DNA of 29,403 nt from NCBI GenBank assembly GCA_900762005.1, contig CAAFEV010000166.1:1-29403 (forward strand), read 5' to 3'. Positions 13,674-21,194 of the stretch are shown here, piece after piece. This DNA comes from an uncultured Oscillospiraceae bacterium. GTDB taxonomy: Bacteria; Bacillota; Clostridia; Oscillospirales; Oscillospiraceae. Position 1 is the stretch's first letter. The number at the start of each line of letters is the position of its first letter. The translations under genes and the position numbers were made by a program. Under the pieces are notes generated by a model that saw only the letters and a list, made by a program, of their open reading frames with translations, ran no database searches and was not told the origin of the DNA.

Positions 13674-14555
13674 CTACCACGGGTGCTTCTGCTTCGCCGC
13701 CTCATAAAGGCGGGTATAGCTCTCGTAGCGGGTTTTTTCGATTCTCCCGGCTGCCAAGGCCCCGCGCACGGCGCAGTCCGGTTCGCGCAGGTGGGCGCAG
13801 TCGTGATAACGGCAACGTCCCAGATAGGGCGCAAAGTCCGAAAAGGCATATTGCAGATTTTCCTTGACCACCAGCTCGGGCTGATCGGTGTCAAAGGAGG
13901 AAAAGCCGGGCGTGTCGATGGCATAGGTATCCGCTCCGAGCGAATAAAGCTCGACGTGGCGCGTGGTATGCCGTCCGCGTCCCAGCTTTTCGGAGATTTC
14001 CCCCGTGGCAATGGCAAAGCAGTCGTTCATCGAGTTGAGCACACTGCTCTTACCCACGCCGGAATTGCCGGTGAAGGCGACGGTTTTGCCCGCAATCGCC
14101 TCACGCAAGGCGGCTATGCCCCCACCGGTTTCGGCACTGGTGGGAAACACCGGAAAGCCCGCACGCCGATAGATTCCGATGAGCTGTTCTCCGTCATCTA
14201 AGTCGGTTTTGTTCACGCACAGGAGCATCGGCACGTTCTTTTCACCCGCAATGGCGCAGACGCGGTCAATTAAAAACGGGTCCGTCACGGGCTTTGCACC
14301 GGAGGCAAGCACGACAAGCGCATCCAGATTACTCACGGCGGGACGCAGAAATTCGTTGTTGCGCGGCAAAACCGCTTCAATCGTGCCGCGGCCGCCCTCC
14401 TGTGTCAATTCGACATAATCGCCGACCAGCGGCGTGATGCCCTGCTTGCGGAAGATGCCGCGTGCCCGACATTCCGACATCGTTCCGTCGGAATGTCTGA
14501 CATAGTAAAAGCCGCTGAGTGCTTTGACAATCCTGCCGGTTACGGTCGCGCTCAT
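13674..14555 (-). CDS. rsgA: Ribosome small subunit-dependent GTPase A
   Basis: RsgA is a circularly permuted GTPase that checks late 30S maturation. The 293-residue product has an N-terminal OB-fold domain and the permuted order of G motifs: NKTD (115-118) first, then GNSGVGKS (163-170) and DTPG (214-217). A zinc site follows with C248, C253, H255 and C261. ATG 14555 has AGGTGAGAG upstream and lies 11 bases after the kinase stop. It closes the operon and commonly follows prkC in Bacillota. In many relatives rpe and thiN come next; here a terminator follows instead. Confidence 0.97.
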   Translation of the reverse strand: MSATVTGRIVKALSGFYYVRHSDGTMSECRARGIFRKQGITPLVGDYVELTQEGGRGTIEAVLPRNNEFLRPAVSNLDALVVLASGAKPVTDPFLIDRVCAIAGEKNVPMLLCVNKTDLDDGEQLIGIYRRAGFPVFPTSAETGGGIAALREAIAGKTVAFTGNSGVGKSSVLNSMNDCFAIATGEISEKLGRGRHTTRHVELYSLGADTYAIDTPGFSSFDTDQPELVVKENLQYAFSDFAPYLGRCRYHDCAHLREPDCAVRGALAAGRIEKTRYESYTRLYEAAKQKHPW

Positions 14556-14566
14556 GCCGCTCTCAC

Positions 14567-16633
14567 CTACGGCTCCTCCGGGATGACCGTCGGCGGTTCG
14601 GTGGGCGGCACACCGGTGGTATCGGTCACGGGCGGCGTGGTCGTCGGCGGCTCCGTCGGCTGCGGGCCGTCGGAAATGACAATCTCCACAACGGTGCCCT
14701 TCTTCACCTTTTCATTGGCGACCGGGCTTTGGCGGATAACCGTACCGGCGGCGGCTATCGGATCGTGCTCATGCTTGATCGTATATTCGAGTTTTGCATC
14801 CTTCATGGCATTTACCGCCGCCTGCTCGGTATAGCCGACGACATTCGGTACCTTGATTTTTCCGTCGCCGATGCTGACATAAATGTTGATGGTCTGACCC
14901 TTTTTGAGACTGCTGTTCGCAGCCGGCTCTGTGCGCACGACGCGACCTTCCTCCACCTTGTCGCTCTCCTCTTCATAATAAACAGGGCGCAAATCCATTT
15001 CCATGGCCTTCAGGCGCGTATCGGCATTGGTCTTTAATTCGCCGGCCAAATCCGGCATTTTATCGCTGCCGAGGCTGATATAAAGCGTGACGGTCTGATC
15101 CTTTTCCAGCTTCTCTCCGGCGGCAGGCTCCGTGCGGATAACATAGCCCTTGGTGATTGTTTCGCTTGCCTCCGTTTTCGTCTCCACCGTTAAGCCGAGC
15201 TTCAGCTTGCCGAGTGCCTCTTCGACATCGGCACCGTATTTGTCAACATAGTCGGGCATCTTGCTGTTGTCGGGACCCTTGCTGCAGGTCAGCGTGATGG
15301 TTCTGCCCTTTTTCACGTCCTTGTAGGGGTCGATGCTCTGTTCTATGACAATGCCCTCGTCCTCGTCGCTGAACTCCTCTTCAAATTTGATAACCAAATC
15401 GGGGTAGTCATCGGGGTCGATTTCGTCTCTGTGCTTGCCAATGAATTTTTCCACGCGCACGGTATCCGCTGCATCGCCGGTGTAGGAGGGGTCATCCCTG
15501 TCCGTGCCGCTGCTGCTCCAAGGCGCAATGATTAAAATCGTAATCACCAGCACAAGCAGCACCGCCGAGGCGGCAATAATCCCGATAATCAACGATTTGC
15601 GGCGTTTTGCCTCGGCAAGCTCCTTCTCCCGCTGCGCACGCTCGGCTCGGCGTTGCTCCGCCATGCGGTTATCCGGCTTGGGCGCGTTGTGCGCGGCGGC
15701 GTTGCGTGCCGCAGCGTAACGCTCCGCCTCGGAGCGGGTCATTGCCGCATGCTGCGGCTGCTCAATATGCGGCACCGTTCCCGCAGCACCGAACGTAAAG
15801 GTAATGGCGGGATTCTTGCGGAATTCCTCCATATCGCGCAGCATCTCGGCGGCAGTGGTATAGCGCACCTCCGGGTTGGCGTTCATGGCGTGCATTGTAA
15901 TCTGCTCCAAGCCGAGGGGAATACCCGTGACAAGCTCACTCGGCAGACGGGCACTGCCGTTGATGTGTTGAATGGCAACGGCTACCGGCGTCTCGCCGTC
16001 GTAGGGCGTTTTCCCGGTCAGCATTTCATACATGACAATACCGAGGGAATACAGGTCGCTGCGGCAATCAACATGCGCCCCCTTCGCCTGCTCCGGCGAA
16101 ATATAATGCACGGAGCCGAGCGCCTCCCGCGTGAGCGTGTTCTGCGCACCGCCGACACGGGCAATGCCGAAATCGGCAACCTTGATGCTGCCGTCCTTTA
16201 ATATCATGATGTTGTGCGGCTTGATGTCGCGGTGAACGATGCCGCGACTGTGCGCATGCTCCAGTGCCTTGGCAATTTGCAACGAAAAATGCAGCGTTTC
16301 GCGCCAGTTCAGGCAGCCCTTGCGCTCTAAATACTGCTTGAGCGTAATTCCCTCAATCAGTTCCATGACGATGTAGTCAATATCGCCCGTGCGCGAAACA
16401 TCGTAGACACTGACGATATTCGGATGCGAAAGCATGGCGACCGCCTGCGATTCGGCATGGAACCGACGGCGGAATTCCTGATTGCGCGAAAAATCGTCCT
16501 TCAGGATTTTTACCGCGACGGGACGGTTGAGACGATGGTCTAACGCTCGATATACCACCGCCATGCCACCGGTGCCGATTATCTCCAATATTTCATAACG
16601 GTTTTCCAGCAGTCTTCCGATATAATTTTCCAT
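14567..16633 (-). CDS. prkC: PASTA-domain Ser/Thr protein kinase (PrkC/Stk1)
   Basis: PrkC is a membrane kinase that senses peptidoglycan fragments and lipid II and controls wall growth and, in spore formers, germination. The 688-residue product has a cytoplasmic kinase domain: glycine loop GTGGMAVVYRA (20-30), K42, catalytic D136 in HRDIKPHN and D154 in DFGIA. A basic juxtamembrane stretch, one membrane helix (about 348-371) and four extracellular PASTA units follow; the first is divergent. A tail rich in Pro and Thr (repeated PTEPPT) ends the protein. ATG 16633 has AGGAG 7 bases upstream. It follows its phosphatase prpC by 69 bases. Confidence 0.97.
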   Translation of the reverse strand: MENYIGRLLENRYEILEIIGTGGMAVVYRALDHRLNRPVAVKILKDDFSRNQEFRRRFHAESQAVAMLSHPNIVSVYDVSRTGDIDYIVMELIEGITLKQYLERKGCLNWRETLHFSLQIAKALEHAHSRGIVHRDIKPHNIMILKDGSIKVADFGIARVGGAQNTLTREALGSVHYISPEQAKGAHVDCRSDLYSLGIVMYEMLTGKTPYDGETPVAVAIQHINGSARLPSELVTGIPLGLEQITMHAMNANPEVRYTTAAEMLRDMEEFRKNPAITFTFGAAGTVPHIEQPQHAAMTRSEAERYAAARNAAAHNAPKPDNRMAEQRRAERAQREKELAEAKRRKSLIIGIIAASAVLLVLVITILIIAPWSSSGTDRDDPSYTGDAADTVRVEKFIGKHRDEIDPDDYPDLVIKFEEEFSDEDEGIVIEQSIDPYKDVKKGRTITLTCSKGPDNSKMPDYVDKYGADVEEALGKLKLGLTVETKTEASETITKGYVIRTEPAAGEKLEKDQTVTLYISLGSDKMPDLAGELKTNADTRLKAMEMDLRPVYYEEESDKVEEGRVVRTEPAANSSLKKGQTINIYVSIGDGKIKVPNVVGYTEQAAVNAMKDAKLEYTIKHEHDPIAAAGTVIRQSPVANEKVKKGTVVEIVISDGPQPTEPPTTTPPVTDTTGVPPTEPPTVIPEEP

Positions 16634-16660
16634 ATTGCTTCTCCTATCCGCTCAGGCGGG

Positions 16661-16680
16661 CCGTTCTCAGCGGCGAACGG
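16661..16680. repeat. Small hairpin between prpC and prkC
   Basis: CCGTTC (16661-16666) and GAACGG (16675-16680) form a 6-base-pair stem with loop TCAGCGGC in the only sizeable gap of this operon section. It has no T tract. A processing or stabilising role between phosphatase and kinase cistrons is possible but only inferred. Confidence 0.4.
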
Positions 16681-16702
16681 TTGCCGAAATATGTCATGTA
16701 AC

Positions 16703-17443
16703 TCATAGCGCAATCAGCACTGCCGTGACGTTGTCCGGCGCACCGCGCTCCTTGGCGATGCGCACCAACCGTTGACAACAGTCCTCCCGCTGCGCACCGT
16801 GCGCGACCTCAAAGAGGAGCTCCTGGTCGTCCATCAGATTCGACAGTCCGTCCGAACAGAGCAACAGACAGTCATTCTTCGTCGTTTCCACACGGAAAAT
16901 ATCGGCTAACACCTGCTCCGCCGTTCCGACCGCCCGCGTAATCAGGTTTTTGCTCGGGTGCTGCTTCGCCTGCTCGGGCGTTAGCTCGCCGCGCTGCACC
17001 ATCAGCTCCACAACTGAGTGGTCGGTTGTGACGCGGCGGATGCCGTCGGCATTGACGAGATAGGCGCGGCTGTCGCCGATGTTCAGCACCAGCGACGCCT
17101 TTTCATAAAGCAGGGCGGCGACAAGCGTTGTCCCCATGCCCTGATAATCCGCGCTGAGCTGCGCGTGCTCATAGACCGTGATGTTGGTCAGGGACGCCGC
17201 CGCACGCAAGATGCGCTCTGCCTCCTGCGGCGTTGCCTCGGACGAGAAGGAGCGTTTCATCTCCTCGGAGAATACCTCTCCGGCCAATCGGCTGGCGACA
17301 TTGCCCGCCTTGGCTCCACCCATGCCGTCACAGACTAAGGCAAGTAAGGCTCCGGCTCCCAAGCCCTCAATGCGAAACGCATCCTGATTTTGTTTTCGCA
17401 CATTTCCAACATCGGTCAGTCCCCATGCTTCCAAAGCAATCAC
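16703..17443 (-). CDS. prpC: PP2C-type protein phosphatase (PrpC/Stp)
   Basis: PrpC removes phosphate from PrkC and its targets, using two metal ions. The 246-residue product has every PP2C motif: DVGNVRKQNQDAF (11-23), VCDGMGG with D39, GDSRAYLV, TTDHSVV, LLLCSDGLSNLM and GAPDNVTAVLI. There is no membrane segment, so it acts in the cytosol. The start ATG overlaps the rlmN stop by four bases (ATGA), giving translational coupling. It is directly followed by the kinase it opposes, as in most Bacillota. Confidence 0.96.
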   Translation of the reverse strand: MIALEAWGLTDVGNVRKQNQDAFRIEGLGAGALLALVCDGMGGAKAGNVASRLAGEVFSEEMKRSFSSEATPQEAERILRAAASLTNITVYEHAQLSADYQGMGTTLVAALLYEKASLVLNIGDSRAYLVNADGIRRVTTDHSVVELMVQRGELTPEQAKQHPSKNLITRAVGTAEQVLADIFRVETTKNDCLLLCSDGLSNLMDDQELLFEVAHGAQREDCCQRLVRIAKERGAPDNVTAVLIAL

Positions 17444-18477
17444 TCCTTTCGCCCGGCTTGTTCGTAGGTTCTGCGCAGCTGCCCGCAGGAGGCGTTGATA
17501 TCGCCGCCTAACGTCCTGCGCACCGTCGCGGTGATGCCCTGTGTCTCCAAGCTCTGCTGAAAGGCGCGTACCGTCTGCGGCAGGCTCGGCTTGAACGGGC
17601 TTTCTGCGACATTGTTCAGCGGTATCAGATTGACGTGCGCCGCCATGCCGCGCAGCAGCTTGCAGAGCGTCTGCGCCGCCTCCGGCGTGTCGTTGACATC
17701 GCGTATCAGGGCATATTCAAAGGAAATCCGTCTTCCTGTGGTTTCAAAGTAACGCCGGCAGGCCGCAATCAGCTCAGCGACGGGATACGCCCGATTGACC
17801 GGCATGATGCAGCTGCGCAGCTCGTCGGTCGGCGCGTGCAGCGACACCGAGAGGGTGAGCTGCAGGTTCTCCTGCGCCAAGCGGTCAATCTGCGGCACCA
17901 GACCACAGGTGGACAGGCTGATATGGCGCATACCGATGTTCATCCCCTCCGGGGAGTTCACCAGCTCTAAAAAGCGGCGCACCGCGTCGTAGTTATCCAG
18001 CGGCTCTCCGATGCCCATGAGCACAATGTTGGAAACCGGCAGCCCGCTGTCAATTTGCGTAAAGAGCACCTGATCGAGCAGCTCGGAGGCGTTCAGTCTG
18101 CGCACCAGACCGCCGATGGTGGAGGCGCAGAAGGCGCAGCCCATAGGGCAGCCGACCTCGGAGGAGATGCAGACGGTGTTGCCGTGGTGATAGCGCATGA
18201 GCACGGTTTCCACACAGTTTCCGTCCTTCAGACGCCAGAGATATTTGATCGTTCCGTCCTGCTTTGAGTCCAGTCTTCTTGCCACAACGGGCGCAGTCAG
18301 CTCGTATTGCGCGGCAAGGGCGGTGCGCAGGGCGGCGGGTAGATTGGTCATCTCGTCAAAGCTGCGCACGCCGCGGTGGAGCCATGTATAAATCTGTCCG
18401 GCGCGGAAGTTCGGCTCGCCGCGTTCGGCAAGCTCGGCTTTCAGCTCCGTCAAAAGCATGGATTTGATGTCCTTCAA
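17440..18477 (-). CDS. rlmN: Dual-specificity rRNA/tRNA adenine-C2 methyltransferase RlmN
   Basis: RlmN is a radical-SAM enzyme that methylates C2 of A2503 in 23S rRNA and of A37 in some tRNAs. The 345-residue product has the iron-sulfur motif C110-x3-C114-x2-C117 (CPMGCAFC), an N-terminal helical RNA-binding domain and the C-terminal GGDINASCGQLR with the cysteine that carries the methyl group. The start is TTG at 18477, which overlaps the rsmB stop as TTGA; AGGAGG lies 5 bases upstream, whereas the next ATG (18459) is 23 bases from it. Confidence 0.96.
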   Translation of the reverse strand: MKDIKSMLLTELKAELAERGEPNFRAGQIYTWLHRGVRSFDEMTNLPAALRTALAAQYELTAPVVARRLDSKQDGTIKYLWRLKDGNCVETVLMRYHHGNTVCISSEVGCPMGCAFCASTIGGLVRRLNASELLDQVLFTQIDSGLPVSNIVLMGIGEPLDNYDAVRRFLELVNSPEGMNIGMRHISLSTCGLVPQIDRLAQENLQLTLSVSLHAPTDELRSCIMPVNRAYPVAELIAACRRYFETTGRRISFEYALIRDVNDTPEAAQTLCKLLRGMAAHVNLIPLNNVAESPFKPSLPQTVRAFQQSLETQGITATVRRTLGGDINASCGQLRRTYEQAGRKE

Positions 18478-19766
18478 GGCTTCCTCCTGAATTTACAGAT
18501 GAAAAATCCGTCCGTTTCCTGCTCGCTCGGCAGCAGCAGTGTCATGGTCTGCGGCGGCCGGTCGGGCAAAAGCGGCACCGCCTCGGCGGTAAAGTCCGGG
18601 TGGGTGCGCAAAAATGTCTCGCAGACCGCCTGATTTTCGCGGCGCAGGACGGTGCAGGTGCTGTAAAGCAACACGCCGCCGGGACGGACGTATTGCGCCT
18701 GCTGCGATAAGATATCCGCCTGCAGACCGGGCAGACGCTCGGTTTGTGTAAGGTCCTTATAGCGGATATCGGGCTTTTTACGGATGATGCCCAAGCCGGA
18801 ACAGGGCACGTCGCACAAAACCGCGTCAAAGCTCCGGGGGGCAAGCGTCTCGTCGGGCTTTGCCGCGTCGCGCACGCGGGTGGTAATCACGCGAATCCCC
18901 AGCCGCTGCGCACCGGCTTCAATCAGGCGCAGCTTGTGCGGATGCAAATCGCAGGATATAAGCTCGCCTTGGTTGTGCATGGCAATTGCGGCGGCAAAGC
19001 TCTTGCCGCCTGGGGCGGCGCAGCAGTCAAGCACGCGCATTCCCGGCAGGAGCCGCGCTGCCTCCACCGCCAGATGCGCGGCGGTATCCTGCACATAGAA
19101 CAGTCCCTCGCGAAAGGCGGCAAGCTGCTCCAAGCTGCCGCTGCCGCTCAGAAGCAGACAGGTTTTCTGCCACGGGTGCGGCGTGCAGGGGATGTTCTGC
19201 TGTTGCAGCCGCTCACAGAGCGTTGCCGCGTCAAGCTTTAAGGTATTGACCTGCACGGTTGTCTGCGGCGCGGCATTGTGACAGCGCAGGAGTGCTTGCG
19301 TCCCCTCCTCGCCGAATTCGGCAAGCAGCAGCGACACAAGCGGCTGCGGATGGGAATACCGCGTTGCCAAGTCGGTCGGCTCCTGCCAATTTTCCTGCCG
19401 CAGCATGGCGCGCAGAACAGCGTTGACCAGCCGCGCCGCCTGCGCGTTCGCGCTGCGCTTTGCCTGCTCCACCGCCTCGTTAACGGCGGCAGAGACGGGA
19501 ATTTTATCCGTAAAGCGGAGCTGGTAAACCGCGAGGCGCAGGATATCGCGCACATTCGGCTGGAGCTTCCCTTTGACAAACTGTGAAAGATAAAAGTCGA
19601 GCAGCATTTGGTTTTGCAGCACACCATAGCACAGGCGGCTTGCAAGCGCAGCCTCCCGCGCATCCAAGCCCGAAAGGTGCTCCTTGAGCGCACCGTCCGA
19701 CCACGCGCCGTTTTTGCGGCACGCCATCAGCACGCGCAGGGCGGCGTTTCTTGCGGTATCCGCCAT
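18474..19766 (-). CDS. rsmB: 16S rRNA (cytosine-967-C5)-methyltransferase RsmB
   Basis: RsmB methylates C967 of 16S rRNA using S-adenosylmethionine. The 430-residue product has an N-terminal NusB-like RNA-binding domain (about 1-135) and a C-terminal methyltransferase domain. The SAM motif is LDCCAAPGGKSF near residue 250. The catalytic cysteines lie in DVPCSGLGIIRKKPDIRY and in the YSTCTVLRRENQ block. ATG 19766 starts 2 bases after the fmt stop. No strong ribosome binding site is visible there, so translation probably depends on coupling to fmt. Confidence 0.96.
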   Translation of the reverse strand: MADTARNAALRVLMACRKNGAWSDGALKEHLSGLDAREAALASRLCYGVLQNQMLLDFYLSQFVKGKLQPNVRDILRLAVYQLRFTDKIPVSAAVNEAVEQAKRSANAQAARLVNAVLRAMLRQENWQEPTDLATRYSHPQPLVSLLLAEFGEEGTQALLRCHNAAPQTTVQVNTLKLDAATLCERLQQQNIPCTPHPWQKTCLLLSGSGSLEQLAAFREGLFYVQDTAAHLAVEAARLLPGMRVLDCCAAPGGKSFAAAIAMHNQGELISCDLHPHKLRLIEAGAQRLGIRVITTRVRDAAKPDETLAPRSFDAVLCDVPCSGLGIIRKKPDIRYKDLTQTERLPGLQADILSQQAQYVRPGGVLLYSTCTVLRRENQAVCETFLRTHPDFTAEAVPLLPDRPPQTMTLLLPSEQETDGFFICKFRRKP

Positions 19767-19768
19767 CG

Positions 19769-20683
19769 TTACAGCGCGGCCGGATGACCGCGGAAGTAAT
19801 CCGGGGCAGGCATCCGTTTGCCGCCCTCGGCCTGCAGGACGGTAATCACCGCCACACCGTCGCCGCAGGCAATCTCCAAGCCCTGCTTCGTCACGGCAAG
19901 CGGCGTTCCCGCCGGCTTATCGGTGGTTTTGTCCGTCGGGCACAGCTTGTAAATTTTAAAGTTCGTATCAAACAAACGCGCCGTCGCAACCGGCCACGGG
20001 TCCAGCCCGCGCACCTGATTGTGCAGCTCGCGCACGGGCTTGCTCCAGTCCAGCGGGCAGAGTGCCTTGGTCAGCATTGGGGCAAGCGTCGCTTGGGAAT
20101 CGTCCTGCGGCGTGCGCTTTGCCGTGCCGCTTTCCACGGCACGCAGCGTATCACACAGCAGCTCCGCGCCGATTTCGGCAAGGCGGTCCAACAGGCTCTG
20201 CGCATTTTCGTCGGGGTCAATCGGAGTTTTGCGGATTTCGATGATATCCCCGGCATCCATCGCCGCAGCCATATACATCGCCGTTACGCCGGTTTCCGCA
20301 AGTCCGTTTAAAATCGCCCACTGCACCGGCCCCGCGCCGCGCAGAGCGGGCAGGACGCTTGCGTGAATGTTGACGCAGCCGAGCGGCGGGATATCCAGCG
20401 TCCACTGCGGCAGAATTTTCCCGTAGGCGACGACGGCAATTACATCCGGCTTTAACGCGGTCAGTTGCTCGCGCAGCGTCTCGTCGCGGAAGGTTGCAGG
20501 CTGAAAAACGGGAATACCCGCCTGTGCGGCAAGCTGCTTGACCGGAGATTGCTCCAGCTTCATACCGCGATTTTGCTTGGTATCCGGCTTGGTAAAGACC
20601 GCAACCACGTCAAAGTGCTCCGTCAGCAGGCGGCGCAGGCAGGTGGCGGAGATATCGGGCGTACCCATGAACACAACTCTCAT
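19769..20683 (-). CDS. fmt: Methionyl-tRNA formyltransferase
   Basis: Fmt formylates the methionine on initiator tRNA with 10-formyl-tetrahydrofolate. The 304-residue product opens MRVVFMGTPDIS. It has the active-site segment VNIHASVLPALRGAGP (Asn and His of the NxHxSxLPxxRG motif) and MDAGDI with the catalytic aspartate. The C-terminal third is the tRNA-binding OB-like domain. It overlaps def by four bases (ATGA). The two enzymes are functionally paired: Fmt adds the formyl group that Def removes. Confidence 0.97.
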   Translation of the reverse strand: MRVVFMGTPDISATCLRRLLTEHFDVVAVFTKPDTKQNRGMKLEQSPVKQLAAQAGIPVFQPATFRDETLREQLTALKPDVIAVVAYGKILPQWTLDIPPLGCVNIHASVLPALRGAGPVQWAILNGLAETGVTAMYMAAAMDAGDIIEIRKTPIDPDENAQSLLDRLAEIGAELLCDTLRAVESGTAKRTPQDDSQATLAPMLTKALCPLDWSKPVRELHNQVRGLDPWPVATARLFDTNFKIYKLCPTDKTTDKPAGTPLAVTKQGLEIACGDGVAVITVLQAEGGKRMPAPDYFRGHPAAL

Positions 20684-21183
20684 GCCTCGTCCTCTTCTTC
20701 CTCATGCGCACTGTGCATCTGCTCGATTTCCGCATCGGTCAGCTTGTGATATGCCTTTTCCGTATAGATATGCCCGTCTAAATGGTCGCACTCATGGCAG
20801 ATGCAACGGGCAATCAGCCCGTCGGCCTCGATTTCATAGAGCGCACCGTCGCGGTCAAACGCCTCCGCCTTGACGTGCATGGGCCGCTTGACCATCCAGT
20901 ACTCGCCCGGAACGCTCAGGCAGCCCTCCATGCCGTCCTGCTCGCCGCTTGTTTCAACAATATGCGGGTTGACCAGCTCGACAAGCTGTTCGCCCGTGTC
21001 AATGACGACCACGCGGCGCAGAATACCGATTTGCGGCGCGGCAAGTCCGACACCCTCTGCCTCGGTCAGCGTCTGGGTCATGTCGTCAAGCAGCTCATGC
21101 AGCTTGGCATCAAATTTTGTGACGGGACGTGCGGTTTTGTGCAGCACAGGCTCATCTGCCGTGAGAATTTTACGAAGTGCCAT
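20680..21183 (-). CDS. def: Peptide deformylase
   Basis: Def removes the N-formyl group from new proteins as they leave the ribosome and is a metal enzyme. The 167-residue product has all three signature motifs: GVGLAAPQIG, EGCLSVP with metal ligand C88, and HECDH with H130, E131 and H134. The acidic C-terminal tail (HEEEEDEA) overlaps the fmt start. ATG 21183 has AGGAG 8 bases upstream, 11 bases after priA. Length and motifs fit the short bacterial form. Confidence 0.97.
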   Translation of the reverse strand: MALRKILTADEPVLHKTARPVTKFDAKLHELLDDMTQTLTEAEGVGLAAPQIGILRRVVVIDTGEQLVELVNPHIVETSGEQDGMEGCLSVPGEYWMVKRPMHVKAEAFDRDGALYEIEADGLIARCICHECDHLDGHIYTEKAYHKLTDAEIEQMHSAHEEEEDEA

Positions 21184-21194
21184 CGGTCGTTCTC

